A stretch of 64,000 bases of DNA, taken from positions 124,001 through 188,000 of the forward strand of contig DATAJO010000022.1 in the NCBI GenBank assembly GCA_036262075.1. The letters are read 5' to 3'. Shown piece after piece: positions 31,613 through 38,858 of the stretch. The DNA comes from JACDBZ01 sp036262075 (GTDB taxonomy: Bacteria; Chloroflexota; Limnocylindria; QHBO01). The notes under the pieces were generated by a model. That model did not search any database. It was not told the origin of the DNA and saw nothing but the letters and a program-made list of their open reading frames with translations. Numbering within the stretch: the stretch's first letter is position 1; every line of letters begins with the position of its first letter. The position numbers were made by a program, and so were the translations under genes.

Positions 31613-34600
31613 ATGACGGGCACGCCGGACGGCTACTGCGAGCTCCACGCGCACAGCAACTTCAGCTTCCTCGACGGTGCGTCGCATCCCGAGGAGCTCG
31701 TCGCGCGCGCGGCCCAGCTCGGCATGCCGGCCCTGGCGATCAGCGATCACGCCGGCCTGTACGCCGCGGTCCGCGTCTGGAAGGCGGCCCAGGAGACCGA
31801 GACCGATGCCGCCCGCGCCGCCGGCCTGTCGCCGGTGCGCCCGATCATCGGCCTCGAGCTGACCATCCCGCGCACCGACGACGAGCTGCGGCTCGCGCGC
31901 CGCGGCCGGAAGCTCAACGACTCGTACCGCGGGGCGAAGGCGAGCCGCGGCTGGCCCGGCGAGCTCCACGCCGGACCGGTGCCGGGCGACCACCTCGTCG
32001 TCCTCGCGCGGGACGTCGACGGCTACACCGCCCTCAGCCGGCTCGCGAGCCGCGCCCATCTCGCCGGCGAGAAGCAGGCCCCGATCTTCGAGCGCCGCCT
32101 CGTGACCGACGCCCTCGACGAGGCGCGCGGCCACCTCATCGGCCTGTCCGGCTGCCGCAACGGGCTCGTGCCGCGGCTCCTCCTCGCCGGGGAGCGGGAG
32201 GCGGCGCTCCACGCCGCGCGGACCTGGGCACGCCATTTCGCCGACGGCGACTTCGCCGTCGAGCTCGGCCATCACCTCGGTCCCGACGACGACTGGCTCG
32301 TCGCCGAGCTCGCCACGCTCGCCACCGACGCCGGGCTGCCGACGGTCGTGACGAACGAGGTCCACTACGCCGATCCCGACGGGCATCGGCTCCAGGACGT
32401 GCTCGTCTGCATCCGTCATGGCGCGACGCTCGAGGAGGCGCGCGAGCTGCTCCTGCCGAACGCCGAGCACCGGCTGAAGACCGGCGCCGAGCTGGCGGCC
32501 ATCGGCGCGGGGCTGCCGGACGAGCGCAGCCGTCGCGCCTGGGAGGCGGGGATGGCGCGCAGCGCGGAGATCGGCGCCGAATGCCGGCTCGAGCTCGGCT
32601 TCGAGCGCTATCGGTTTCCGGGGTTCACCGTGCCGAAGGGGGAGACCGCGTTCTCATATCTCTACAAGCTTGCGCACGAGGGCTTACTGCGCCGTTACCG
32701 GCCGGTTACCGCGCGGGCGCTGAAGCAGCTGACCCACGAGCTCGAGGTCATCGAGCGCACGAACCTCGCCGAGTTCTTCCTCATCGTCTGGGACCTCATG
32801 GAGTTCGCGCGCACGGCGGGGATCATCGGCCAGGGGCGAGGGAGCGCCGGGGACTCGATCGTCGCCTACTGCCTCGGCATCACCAAGGTCGACCCGATCG
32901 AGCACAAGCTCCTGTTCGAGCGCTTCATCAACGAGGCGCGCGCCCTGCCCGACATCGACATCGACTTCGACGTCAACCGGCGCGAGGAGGTCATCCAGTA
33001 CCTCTACGACCGCTACGGCGCCGACCACGCCGCCATGGTCTGCACCGTCGTCACCTATCGCGCCCGCTCGGCCGTCCGCGAGGTGGCGAAGGCGCTCGGC
33101 TTCCCGGCCGATGCCATCGACGCGCTGGCCAAGGCGCTCGACACGCGCGACGCTCGTGACGTGGCGCGTGATCTCGCCCTGGACGGATCGTTCGCGTGGC
33201 TCTTCGACGAGCTCGGGATCGACATGGCGGGGGCCGCCGTCCCGCCCGGGCGTGACGGACGTGGTCAGGGGCTGGTGCATCCGGCCTCGGACTCGTCGTG
33301 GAACGCGAGGCCCCGGCCGGCGCTCGATCCGCGCCCGGTCAGCGAGGGCGGGTGGATGCCGCCGATGCGTCCGCGCGTGCTCGACGCATCGGTCACGACG
33401 GTGAAGCACGAGGCCGCGGAGACGAAGCGCTACGCGCGGTCCGGCGAGCTGGCGGGGCAGGAGCTGCGGCTGCCGACGCCGCGGGACAATGGCTCGCCCG
33501 GTCCCTCGAGCGAGCGACGGTCGGTGGTGCGCGTGGATCCGGAGAGCGGGATGCCGGTCGAGGAACGGCGCCGGATTCGCGTCGTGCCGGAGGTCGGGGA
33601 ACGGCGCCGGATTCGCGTCGTGCCGGAGGTCGGGGACGGTGCGCTGGCCGCCCGTTCTTCCCATTCGGCAACCACGTTGCCCTTAGACGGGTCCGCGCCC
33701 GGCTCCACCGGGGAGGGGGCGCGTGGTGTCGCCCATAGACCGATATTTACCGAGATTCAGCTCGCCGATGGTGTGCGTAACGGCAACCAGGTTGACGGAT
33801 GGGAACCCGACGCGGGCGCCGCGACGAACCGCGCGCCTAACGGCAACCAGGTTGACGGATGGGAACTCGGTCCAAACGCCGGTGGCCACGACCACGCGCC
33901 GAAGAACCGGTGGCAGTGGTTGCTCCAGCTGTGCGCCGAGATCGACGGATTCCCGCGCCACCTCGGCATCCACGTCGGTGGCATGCTCGTGACCCGCACG
34001 CCGCTCATCGACCTCGTGCCGATCGAGCGTGCCTCCATGCCCGGCCGGGTCGTGACCCAGTACGACAAGGAGGACGTCGAGCAGCTCGGCCTGGTGAAGA
34101 TCGACCTGCTCAGCCTCCGGACCCTCGGCGTCGTCAGCGACGCCCTCCAGCGCATCGAGCGCGACACCGGCGCGCGCATCGACCTCGACTCACTCCCGCA
34201 CGACGACCCGGAGGTGTATCGGTCCATCCAGGCGGCCGATACGGTCGGCATGTTCCAGATCGAGTCGCGCGCCCAGATGCAATCCCTGCCGAAGGCGCGC
34301 CCGGAGCGCTTCGAGGACCTCGTCGTCCAGGTCGCGATCATCCGGCCCGGCCCGGTCCAGGGCAACGCCGTGCACCCGTACCTGCGCCGGCGCGCCGGCG
34401 AGGAGCCGGTGACGTACGCCCATCCCAGCCTCGAGCCGATCCTCGGAGACACGCTCGGCGTGATCCTGTACCAGGAGCAGGTCATGCAGGTCGCGATCGA
34501 GGTCTGCGGCTACACCCCGGTCGAGGCCGATATCTTCCGCAAGGCGATGGGCAGCCACCGCAGCCACGCGAAGATGCAGACCGAGCGACCGCGGTTCATC

Positions 34601-35659
34601 GGCGGCGCCATGAGGACCGGCCTTACGGCAGGTGAGGCCGAGGAGCTGTTCCAGAAGTGCAGCGCCTTCGCGGAGTTCGGCTTCGCCCGTGCCCACGCGG
34701 CGGCGTTCGCGAAGATCAGCTACGACACCGCCTGGCTGAAGCGCTACTACCCGGCGCACTACACCGTCGGCGTGCTGAACAACCAGCCGATGGGCTTCTA
34801 CAGCCCCGCGGTCGTCATCAACGACGCGAAGCGCCACGGCATCGCGGTCCTGCCGATCGACGTCAACGAGTCGGCCTGGGAGCACGACACCCGCTGGATT
34901 CCGCGAGACGCGGGTGAATGGGCCATCCGGCTCGGCCTGCGCCAGGTGAAGGGCATCGACGAGCGCGCCCGCGAGACCCTGGAGCGCGAACGAGCGAACG
35001 GCCCGTACACCGGCGTCCGCGACTTCGTGGCCCGCACCGGGCTCGGCGAGCAGGTCGTCGAGCGGCTCATCAGCATCGGCGCGTTCGACTGGACCGATGC
35101 GCCCCGCCGCGAGCTCCTCTGGCAGCTGCGCACGACCCTGGCCGACGCGAATCCGCAGAAGCCGGCCCTCGGCCTGACCGATGACGCCCAGCGCGCCCTC
35201 GGCGCCGCCCTGCCGCCGATGACCGAGGCGGAGAAGGTCGCCGCCGACTACCGCGACACCGGCGTGGCGCCGCACCTCCACGCCGTCGAGCTGTTCCGCG
35301 AGCGGCTTGCGGCACGTGGCGTGATCACGATCACCGAGGCGGCCGGGCGGCGCGATCGGTCCATGGTCCGGCTGGCGGGACTGGCGGTCAGCGTCCAGCA
35401 CCCGATGACGGCGAAGAACTTCGTGTTCATCGCGCTCGAGGACGAGACCGGGATGATGAACGTGACCCTGCGGCCGCAGGTCTACCAGGCCCATCGGGCG
35501 CTGCTCCATCGGCATCCGCTGCTCGTCGTCGACGGACGGCTCCAGGTCGAGGGGGCGGTGCTCAACGTCGTCGCCACCCGGCTGCGGAGCGTCGACGAGG
35601 CGCTCGACCATCCGCCGGAGCGGCTGCCGCTCGCGAAGCAGCAGCGCATGTTCCGCTAG
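31613..35659 (+). CDS. dnaE2: Error-prone DNA polymerase DnaE2 with a large internal insertion
   Basis: The product is 1348 residues, against about 1050-1100 usual for DnaE2. The PHP domain starts with YCELHAHSNFSFLDGASHP. The palm has GQGRGSAGDSIVAYCLGI and PDIDIDFDVNRREEV, with intact catalytic aspartates. The fingers and C-terminal OB domain (VFIALEDETGMMNVTLRPQ) follow. Residues about 541-763, just before the conserved PRHLGIHVGG segment, are a low-complexity insertion built partly from repeats and the element also found in imuB. The frame is open throughout, so I treat it as an intact gene. It replicates past lesions with ImuA and ImuB under SOS control. Confidence 0.9.
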   Translation: MTGTPDGYCELHAHSNFSFLDGASHPEELVARAAQLGMPALAISDHAGLYAAVRVWKAAQETETDAARAAGLSPVRPIIGLELTIPRTDDELRLARRGRKLNDSYRGAKASRGWPGELHAGPVPGDHLVVLARDVDGYTALSRLASRAHLAGEKQAPIFERRLVTDALDEARGHLIGLSGCRNGLVPRLLLAGEREAALHAARTWARHFADGDFAVELGHHLGPDDDWLVAELATLATDAGLPTVVTNEVHYADPDGHRLQDVLVCIRHGATLEEARELLLPNAEHRLKTGAELAAIGAGLPDERSRRAWEAGMARSAEIGAECRLELGFERYRFPGFTVPKGETAFSYLYKLAHEGLLRRYRPVTARALKQLTHELEVIERTNLAEFFLIVWDLMEFARTAGIIGQGRGSAGDSIVAYCLGITKVDPIEHKLLFERFINEARALPDIDIDFDVNRREEVIQYLYDRYGADHAAMVCTVVTYRARSAVREVAKALGFPADAIDALAKALDTRDARDVARDLALDGSFAWLFDELGIDMAGAAVPPGRDGRGQGLVHPASDSSWNARPRPALDPRPVSEGGWMPPMRPRVLDASVTTVKHEAAETKRYARSGELAGQELRLPTPRDNGSPGPSSERRSVVRVDPESGMPVEERRRIRVVPEVGERRRIRVVPEVGDGALAARSSHSATTLPLDGSAPGSTGEGARGVAHRPIFTEIQLADGVRNGNQVDGWEPDAGAATNRAPNGNQVDGWELGPNAGGHDHAPKNRWQWLLQLCAEIDGFPRHLGIHVGGMLVTRTPLIDLVPIERASMPGRVVTQYDKEDVEQLGLVKIDLLSLRTLGVVSDALQRIERDTGARIDLDSLPHDDPEVYRSIQAADTVGMFQIESRAQMQSLPKARPERFEDLVVQVAIIRPGPVQGNAVHPYLRRRAGEEPVTYAHPSLEPILGDTLGVILYQEQVMQVAIEVCGYTPVEADIFRKAMGSHRSHAKMQTERPRFIGGAMRTGLTAGEAEELFQKCSAFAEFGFARAHAAAFAKISYDTAWLKRYYPAHYTVGVLNNQPMGFYSPAVVINDAKRHGIAVLPIDVNESAWEHDTRWIPRDAGEWAIRLGLRQVKGIDERARETLERERANGPYTGVRDFVARTGLGEQVVERLISIGAFDWTDAPRRELLWQLRTTLADANPQKPALGLTDDAQRALGAALPPMTEAEKVAADYRDTGVAPHLHAVELFRERLAARGVITITEAAGRRDRSMVRLAGLAVSVQHPMTAKNFVFIALEDETGMMNVTLRPQVYQAHRALLHRHPLLVVDGRLQVEGAVLNVVATRLRSVDEALDHPPERLPLAKQQRMFR
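33563..33634 (+). repeat. 36-base tandem duplication in dnaE2
   Basis: Two exact copies of a 36-base unit lie at 33563-33598 and 33599-33634, each encoding ERRRIRVVPEVG in frame. Perfect identity at the DNA level indicates a recent duplication. It belongs to the extra ~220-residue segment of DnaE2. Confidence 0.9.
33655..33866 (+). repeat. Inverted-repeat element in dnaE2, related to the one in imuB
   Basis: The right arm occurs twice with a 60-base period (33778-33806 and 33838-33866), sharing TAACGGCAACCAGGTTGACG and then GATGGGAAC, in frame as NGNQVDGWE. A left arm at 33655-33686, read on the minus strand, gives CTAAGGGCAACGTGGTTGCC then GAATGGGAA. These arms match those in imuB. The middle (33730-33775) is unusually AT-rich for this genome. 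Confidence 0.75.
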
Positions 35660-35660
35660 G

Positions 35661-35666
35661 TACGAT
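35661..35666 (+). promoter_or_regulatory. -10 box of the MmcQ/YjbR gene
   Basis: TACGAT lies just past the dnaE2 stop and seven bases before the ATG at 35674, which fits a leaderless transcript independent of SOS control. Confidence 0.4.
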
Positions 35667-35673
35667 CACATCG

Positions 35674-36006
35674 ATGGACCATCCTCTCGCGCAGCCGATC
35701 CGCAGCGTTGCCGCAGCCCTGCCCGACGCCTGGGAGGACCATCCGTGGGGCGAGACGGCCTTCAAGGTGGGCAAGAAGGTGTTCGTCTACGTCGGCGCCG
35801 GGGAGACGCTCAACCTCACCCTGAAGCTGCGCGATCGCCACGACGAGGCCCTGGCATTCCCGTGGGTCACGCCTGCGCGCTACGGCCTGGATCGCGGAGG
35901 CTGGGTAACCTGCACTCCGCCGGCGGACGCGCCACTCGAGATGGTGCTCGGCTGGATCGAGGAGAGCTACCACCTCGTCGCTCCGCGCCGGCGCACCACG
36001 GGTTGA
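35674..36006 (+). CDS. MmcQ/YjbR-family protein
   Basis: The product is 110 residues of the CyaY-like MmcQ/YjbR fold. It begins IRSVAAALPDAWEDHPWGETAFKV and has LTLKLRDRHDEAL, VTPARYGLDRGGWVT, and a final IEESYHLVAPRR, a pattern shared by these small putative DNA-binding proteins. The function is unknown. It is not obviously part of an operon. Confidence 0.8.
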   Translation: MDHPLAQPIRSVAAALPDAWEDHPWGETAFKVGKKVFVYVGAGETLNLTLKLRDRHDEALAFPWVTPARYGLDRGGWVTCTPPADAPLEMVLGWIEESYHLVAPRRRTTG

Positions 36007-36041
36007 GCAGCGGCGCTCGCCAGCCTCGACCGCGGCGCCCC

Positions 36042-36047
36042 TATACT
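36042..36047 (+). promoter_or_regulatory. -10 box of the small membrane-protein operon
   Basis: TATACT lies six bases before the GTG at 36054. It is a close match to the consensus and again leaves no room for a ribosome-binding site. Confidence 0.55.
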
Positions 36048-36053
36048 CCGCGC

Positions 36054-36281
36054 GTGCTGCACCCGAATCCGCCCCGCTGGATCACGGTCATCGTCGCCGT
36101 CGCGCTCATCCTCGTCGGCATCTCGGCCACCGTGTTCCCGATCGACATCGTCAACCAGGCGCTCGACGTCGTGCAGGCCTCCCTCGGCACGAACATCGAG
36201 GTCACGACCGAGGTCGCCTGGCTCTTCCTGCTGGCCGGGGACGCCCTCCTCGTCGCCGGCTCGCTGCTGCCCGGCATCTGA
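36054..36281 (+). CDS. Small membrane protein (two helices)
   Basis: The product is 75 residues and unrecognised. Two hydrophobic helices are visible, WITVIVAVALILVGISATVF and VAWLFLLAGDALLVAGSLL, with a short loop between them. It starts with GTG six bases after a TATACT box. It resembles the next gene product in size, spacing of helices and the final G-I, so the two are probably paralogues. The third gene of this operon adds zinc ribbons. Spacing is three bases to the next gene. Confidence 0.65.
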   Translation: MLHPNPPRWITVIVAVALILVGISATVFPIDIVNQALDVVQASLGTNIEVTTEVAWLFLLAGDALLVAGSLLPGI

Positions 36282-36284
36282 CCG

Positions 36285-36479
36285 ATGAACCGCATGAACT
36301 TCGCGCCGCGCATGCCGACGATCATCGTCGCGCTGGCGCTCATGCTCGTCGGGCTGCTCGGCACGTTCGTCGGGGCCATCCCCGACGTCGGCGCGATCAG
36401 CGGCGAGACGATCGGCGTGTGGGCCTTCGTCGTCGCCGGCGCGGCGATCCTGGCCGGCATGCTCGTCGAGGGCATCTGA
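36285..36479 (+). CDS. Small membrane protein (two helices), paralogue of its neighbour
   Basis: The product is 64 residues with two helices, PTIIVALALMLVGLLGTFVG and WAFVVAGAAILAGMLVEGI. The start context TGACCGATG joins the preceding stop, and the same junction follows its own stop. The function is unknown. The arrangement suggests a two-helix unit duplicated in tandem. Confidence 0.65.
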   Translation: MNRMNFAPRMPTIIVALALMLVGLLGTFVGAIPDVGAISGETIGVWAFVVAGAAILAGMLVEGI

Positions 36480-36482
36480 CCG

Positions 36483-36974
36483 ATGACCCGACGGCCGCAG
36501 CGGACCGACCAGGCCACCCTGCGGACCGTCCTCCGCGTCGGCGGACCGATCCTCCTCGTCATCGGCCTCGTCCTCACCTTCGCCGCGCTGTCCGACTTCT
36601 TCGCGTCGTTCGGCTCGTTCCAGCAGCCGAGGAGCTTCGGGCTGGCCTTCATCGGCATCCCGCTGATCGCCGCGGGCGGCTGGATGATCCAGGCCGGGTT
36701 CATCGGCCCGGCCACGCGCTACGTCGCCGGCGAGGTGGCGCCCGGCGTCCGCGACGCGCTGGAGACGATCGGGGTCGCTCCCGCCTCCGGCCCGACCTGT
36801 TCGGCCTGCGGCGCCGAGAACGCGATCGGCGCCCGCTTCTGCGACGCCTGTGGCGCCGCGCTGGCGCGCGCCTGTCCGTCGTGCGGCGCGGAGAACGACG
36901 CGGACGCGACGTTCTGCAACCAGTGCGGCACGACGCTGCCGGCCGCCGAGGGGCCGCGCGCCCAGCGCAGCTAG
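36483..36974 (+). CDS. Membrane protein with C-terminal double zinc ribbon
   Basis: The product is 163 residues. Two membrane helices (GGPILLVIGLVLTFAAL and LAFIGIPLIAAGGWMIQAGF) are followed by a double zinc ribbon with CSACG...FCDACG and CPSCG...FCNQCG, i.e. four CxxC knuckles. The ribbon lies in the cytoplasm if the N-terminus is inside. Its stop shares four bases (CTAG) with the stop of the convergent VIT1 gene. The role is unknown; zinc ribbons of this kind usually mediate protein contacts. Confidence 0.75.
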   Translation: MTRRPQRTDQATLRTVLRVGGPILLVIGLVLTFAALSDFFASFGSFQQPRSFGLAFIGIPLIAAGGWMIQAGFIGPATRYVAGEVAPGVRDALETIGVAPASGPTCSACGAENAIGARFCDACGAALARACPSCGAENDADATFCNQCGTTLPAAEGPRAQRS

Positions 36975-37780
36975 ACCGCGGCCTCCGGCACGCCGAGGAT
37001 CACCGGCAGCAGGTTGCCGAAGAAGTAGCCGGCGATGCCGGCGAACGCCCCGAGCACGAGCACCTCCAGGCCGGACGTCAGCCACGACCGATTCGTCCAT
37101 CGGCTCTTGAACACGCCGATGCCGAACAGCACGGCCATCGTGAGCGCCACGGACGCGGTGACCGCCACGTCGCCGGCCAGGAACAGGTGCGGCAGGAGCG
37201 GCGGCAGGACGCCGAGCCCGAAGGCGGCGCCCATGACCAGGGCGCCCTGGAGCGGCGATCCCTCCTCCGGCTCGACGATGAGGCCGAGCTCCTTCTCGAC
37301 CATCGTCTTGAGCATCACCTCGGGATGCTTCGCCAGCCGCGACGCGACCTCGACCGCGTCGTCGTGCGGCAGGCCGTCCTCCTCGAGCAGGTAGGCGATC
37401 TCGGCCTCGGCCTCGCCCGGGCGCTGATGGACCTCGTCGCGCTCGTCGACGATCTGGGCCTCGAAGATCTCGCGCTGGCTCTTGGAGCCGATGTACTCGC
37501 CGGCGGCCATGCTGAAGATGCCGGCCAGCCCGGAGGCGATGCCGGCGATGAGCACGACGTGCCGATCCGGGCTCGCGCCGGCCACGGTGCTCACCACGGC
37601 CAGCGTGCTGACGAGGCCGTCCTGCGCGCCGAAGATCGCCTCGCGGATCTCGCCCAGCAGGCTCGCCTTGCGTCGCTCGTCGGTCAGGTGCGCCTCGAGG
37701 AAGGCTCGATCGAACTCGCTCGCCGCCATCCCGGCGCGGGCGTCCTCGTCGGCGAGCAGGGCAGCGGTTCGGTCGTCCAT
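36971..37780 (-). CDS. VIT1/CCC1-family metal transporter
   Basis: The product is 269 residues, with membrane helices including AIFGAQDGLVSTLAVVSTVAG near the N-terminus and the GIFSMAAGEYIGSKSQREI segment typical of VIT1/CCC1 Fe2+/Mn2+ exporters. A hydrophilic metal-binding region rich in Glu, with RPGEAEAEIAYLLEEDGL, separates the first and last helices. The C-terminal pair ends GNLLPVILG. These proteins remove iron or manganese from the cytoplasm. The gene stands alone. Confidence 0.88.
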   Translation of the reverse strand: MDDRTAALLADEDARAGMAASEFDRAFLEAHLTDERRKASLLGEIREAIFGAQDGLVSTLAVVSTVAGASPDRHVVLIAGIASGLAGIFSMAAGEYIGSKSQREIFEAQIVDERDEVHQRPGEAEAEIAYLLEEDGLPHDDAVEVASRLAKHPEVMLKTMVEKELGLIVEPEEGSPLQGALVMGAAFGLGVLPPLLPHLFLAGDVAVTASVALTMAVLFGIGVFKSRWTNRSWLTSGLEVLVLGAFAGIAGYFFGNLLPVILGVPEAAV

Positions 37781-37862
37781 GGAGGCCGATCCTAGCCGAG
37801 CCGGCGGGAACGTTCCGGCCGCCGGCGGCGTCAGGCTCGCACCACACAGGGGAGACAGGCTG

Positions 37863-38798
37863 ATGTCGACCACCCGATGGGCCGGACGCCGGCCCGCGTT
37901 GCTCATGGCGCTCCTGCTCGTCGCCGTGCTGGCCGCGTGCGCGGCGGGCGCCGGCGGCGCGCCGGCATTCCAGGATGCTGGCGACGAGGGCGCCGGTGCG
38001 GGAGGCGCTCCCGCCGAGCTCGACGGCGGCGATCGCGCCGGTGGGGGCGAGGGCGAGGAGGAGCCCGGCGGCGGGCTGTTCGCGCCGATCGAGCAGCGGA
38101 TCGTGAAGACCGGCGAGATCACGCTCGAGGTCGAGAACGTCGGCGAGATGATCGGCCGCGTGCGCGCCATGGCCACGACGCTGAACGGCTACGTCGGCGG
38201 GTCGCAGGCCGGCACGCTCGACGACCGCGCCACGCTCACGCTGCGGATTCCGGCCGACCGATTCGACGAGGCCCTGGCCGAGCTGCACGCCATGGACGCC
38301 GACGTCGTGGCCGAGGCGACGCGCGAGCAGGACGTCACCGGCCAGGTCGTCGACCTCCAGGCCCGGATCGACAACCTCGAGGCCTCGGAGCGCTCGTACC
38401 GCGAGCTCGTGGCCCGCGCGACCGACGTCGACGACATCCTCGCCGTCCAGACCCGGCTCGACCAGGTGCGCGGCGAGATCGAGCAGCTGACCGCGCAGCT
38501 CGAGCAGATCGAGGGCCAGGCCGCGCTGTCGACGCTCACCGTCACCCTCGTGCCGAGCGCGGAGCCGGTCACCGAGCAGACCGAGGCCTGGGATCCCGGG
38601 AAGCAGCTCGAGCGGGCGCTCGCGTCGCTCGTCGGCATCGGCCAGGGCCTGTTCGACGGGCTCATCTGGTTCGCCGTCGTGTGGCTGCCGATCCTCCTGA
38701 TTCTCTCGCTGCTCGTCCTCGTCGCGCTGCGCGCGGTGCTCGAGGTGAGGCGACGGATGCCGCCGTCCGCCCCGCGCACCGGAGACGAGGCCGCCTGA
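37863..38798 (+). CDS. DUF4349-domain lipoprotein
   Basis: The product is 311 residues. A lipoprotein signal (VAVLAACAAG) is followed by a Gly-rich linker, then a DUF4349 domain (residues about 75-250) beginning RIVKTGEITLEV. It contains a coiled coil with DLQARIDNLEASERSYRELVA and RLDQVRGEIEQLTAQLEQIEG. One membrane helix near the C-terminus (WLPILLILSLLVLVALRAVL) ends in a basic tail, so the protein is anchored at both ends. The function is unknown. It is divergent from the VIT1 gene and precedes carA. Confidence 0.8.
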   Translation: MSTTRWAGRRPALLMALLLVAVLAACAAGAGGAPAFQDAGDEGAGAGGAPAELDGGDRAGGGEGEEEPGGGLFAPIEQRIVKTGEITLEVENVGEMIGRVRAMATTLNGYVGGSQAGTLDDRATLTLRIPADRFDEALAELHAMDADVVAEATREQDVTGQVVDLQARIDNLEASERSYRELVARATDVDDILAVQTRLDQVRGEIEQLTAQLEQIEGQAALSTLTVTLVPSAEPVTEQTEAWDPGKQLERALASLVGIGQGLFDGLIWFAVVWLPILLILSLLVLVALRAVLEVRRRMPPSAPRTGDEAA

Positions 38799-38803
38799 TG
38801 CGC

Positions 38804-38809
38804 TAGACT
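38804..38809 (+). promoter_or_regulatory. -10 box of carAB
   Basis: TAGACT, preceded by GC, lies just after the stop of the upstream gene. Transcription would start about 38816, leaving a ~43-base leader that contains the PyrR-type stem-loop. Confidence 0.55.
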
Positions 38810-38820
38810 CCGCGTCGAGT

Positions 38821-38854
38821 CCTTTAAGGCCGGCACCGTGATGCCGGGAAGGAG
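38821..38854 (+). promoter_or_regulatory. PyrR-binding-loop-like RNA element over the carA ribosome-binding site
   Basis: The leader folds as a lower stem CCTT/AAGG (38821-38824 with 38849-38852), a purine-containing internal bulge TAAGG, an upper stem CCGGCA/TGCCGG, and a hexaloop CCGTGA (38836-38841). The loop fits the CNGNGA consensus of PyrR binding loops, and the UUUAA before the upper stem also matches. The ribosome-binding site GGAAGGAG overlaps the 3' strand, so PyrR binding with UMP would block translation of carA. No pyrR gene is in the window. Confidence 0.6.
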
Positions 38855-38858
38855 ATCG

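Noticed and set aside
33778..33866. CRISPR-like direct repeats (29 bases, 60-base period)
   Set aside because: Only two full copies, fully in frame inside dnaE2, with the spacer also coding and no cas genes nearby.
33232..33901. Intein in DnaE2
   Set aside because: No Cys or Ser at the left border followed by splicing blocks, no C-terminal His-Asn, and the content is low-complexity repeats.
38821..38854. Metabolite riboswitch or transcription attenuator in the carA leader
   Set aside because: The leader is only about 43 bases, with a single small stem and no terminator T-run; it fits a protein-binding loop better.
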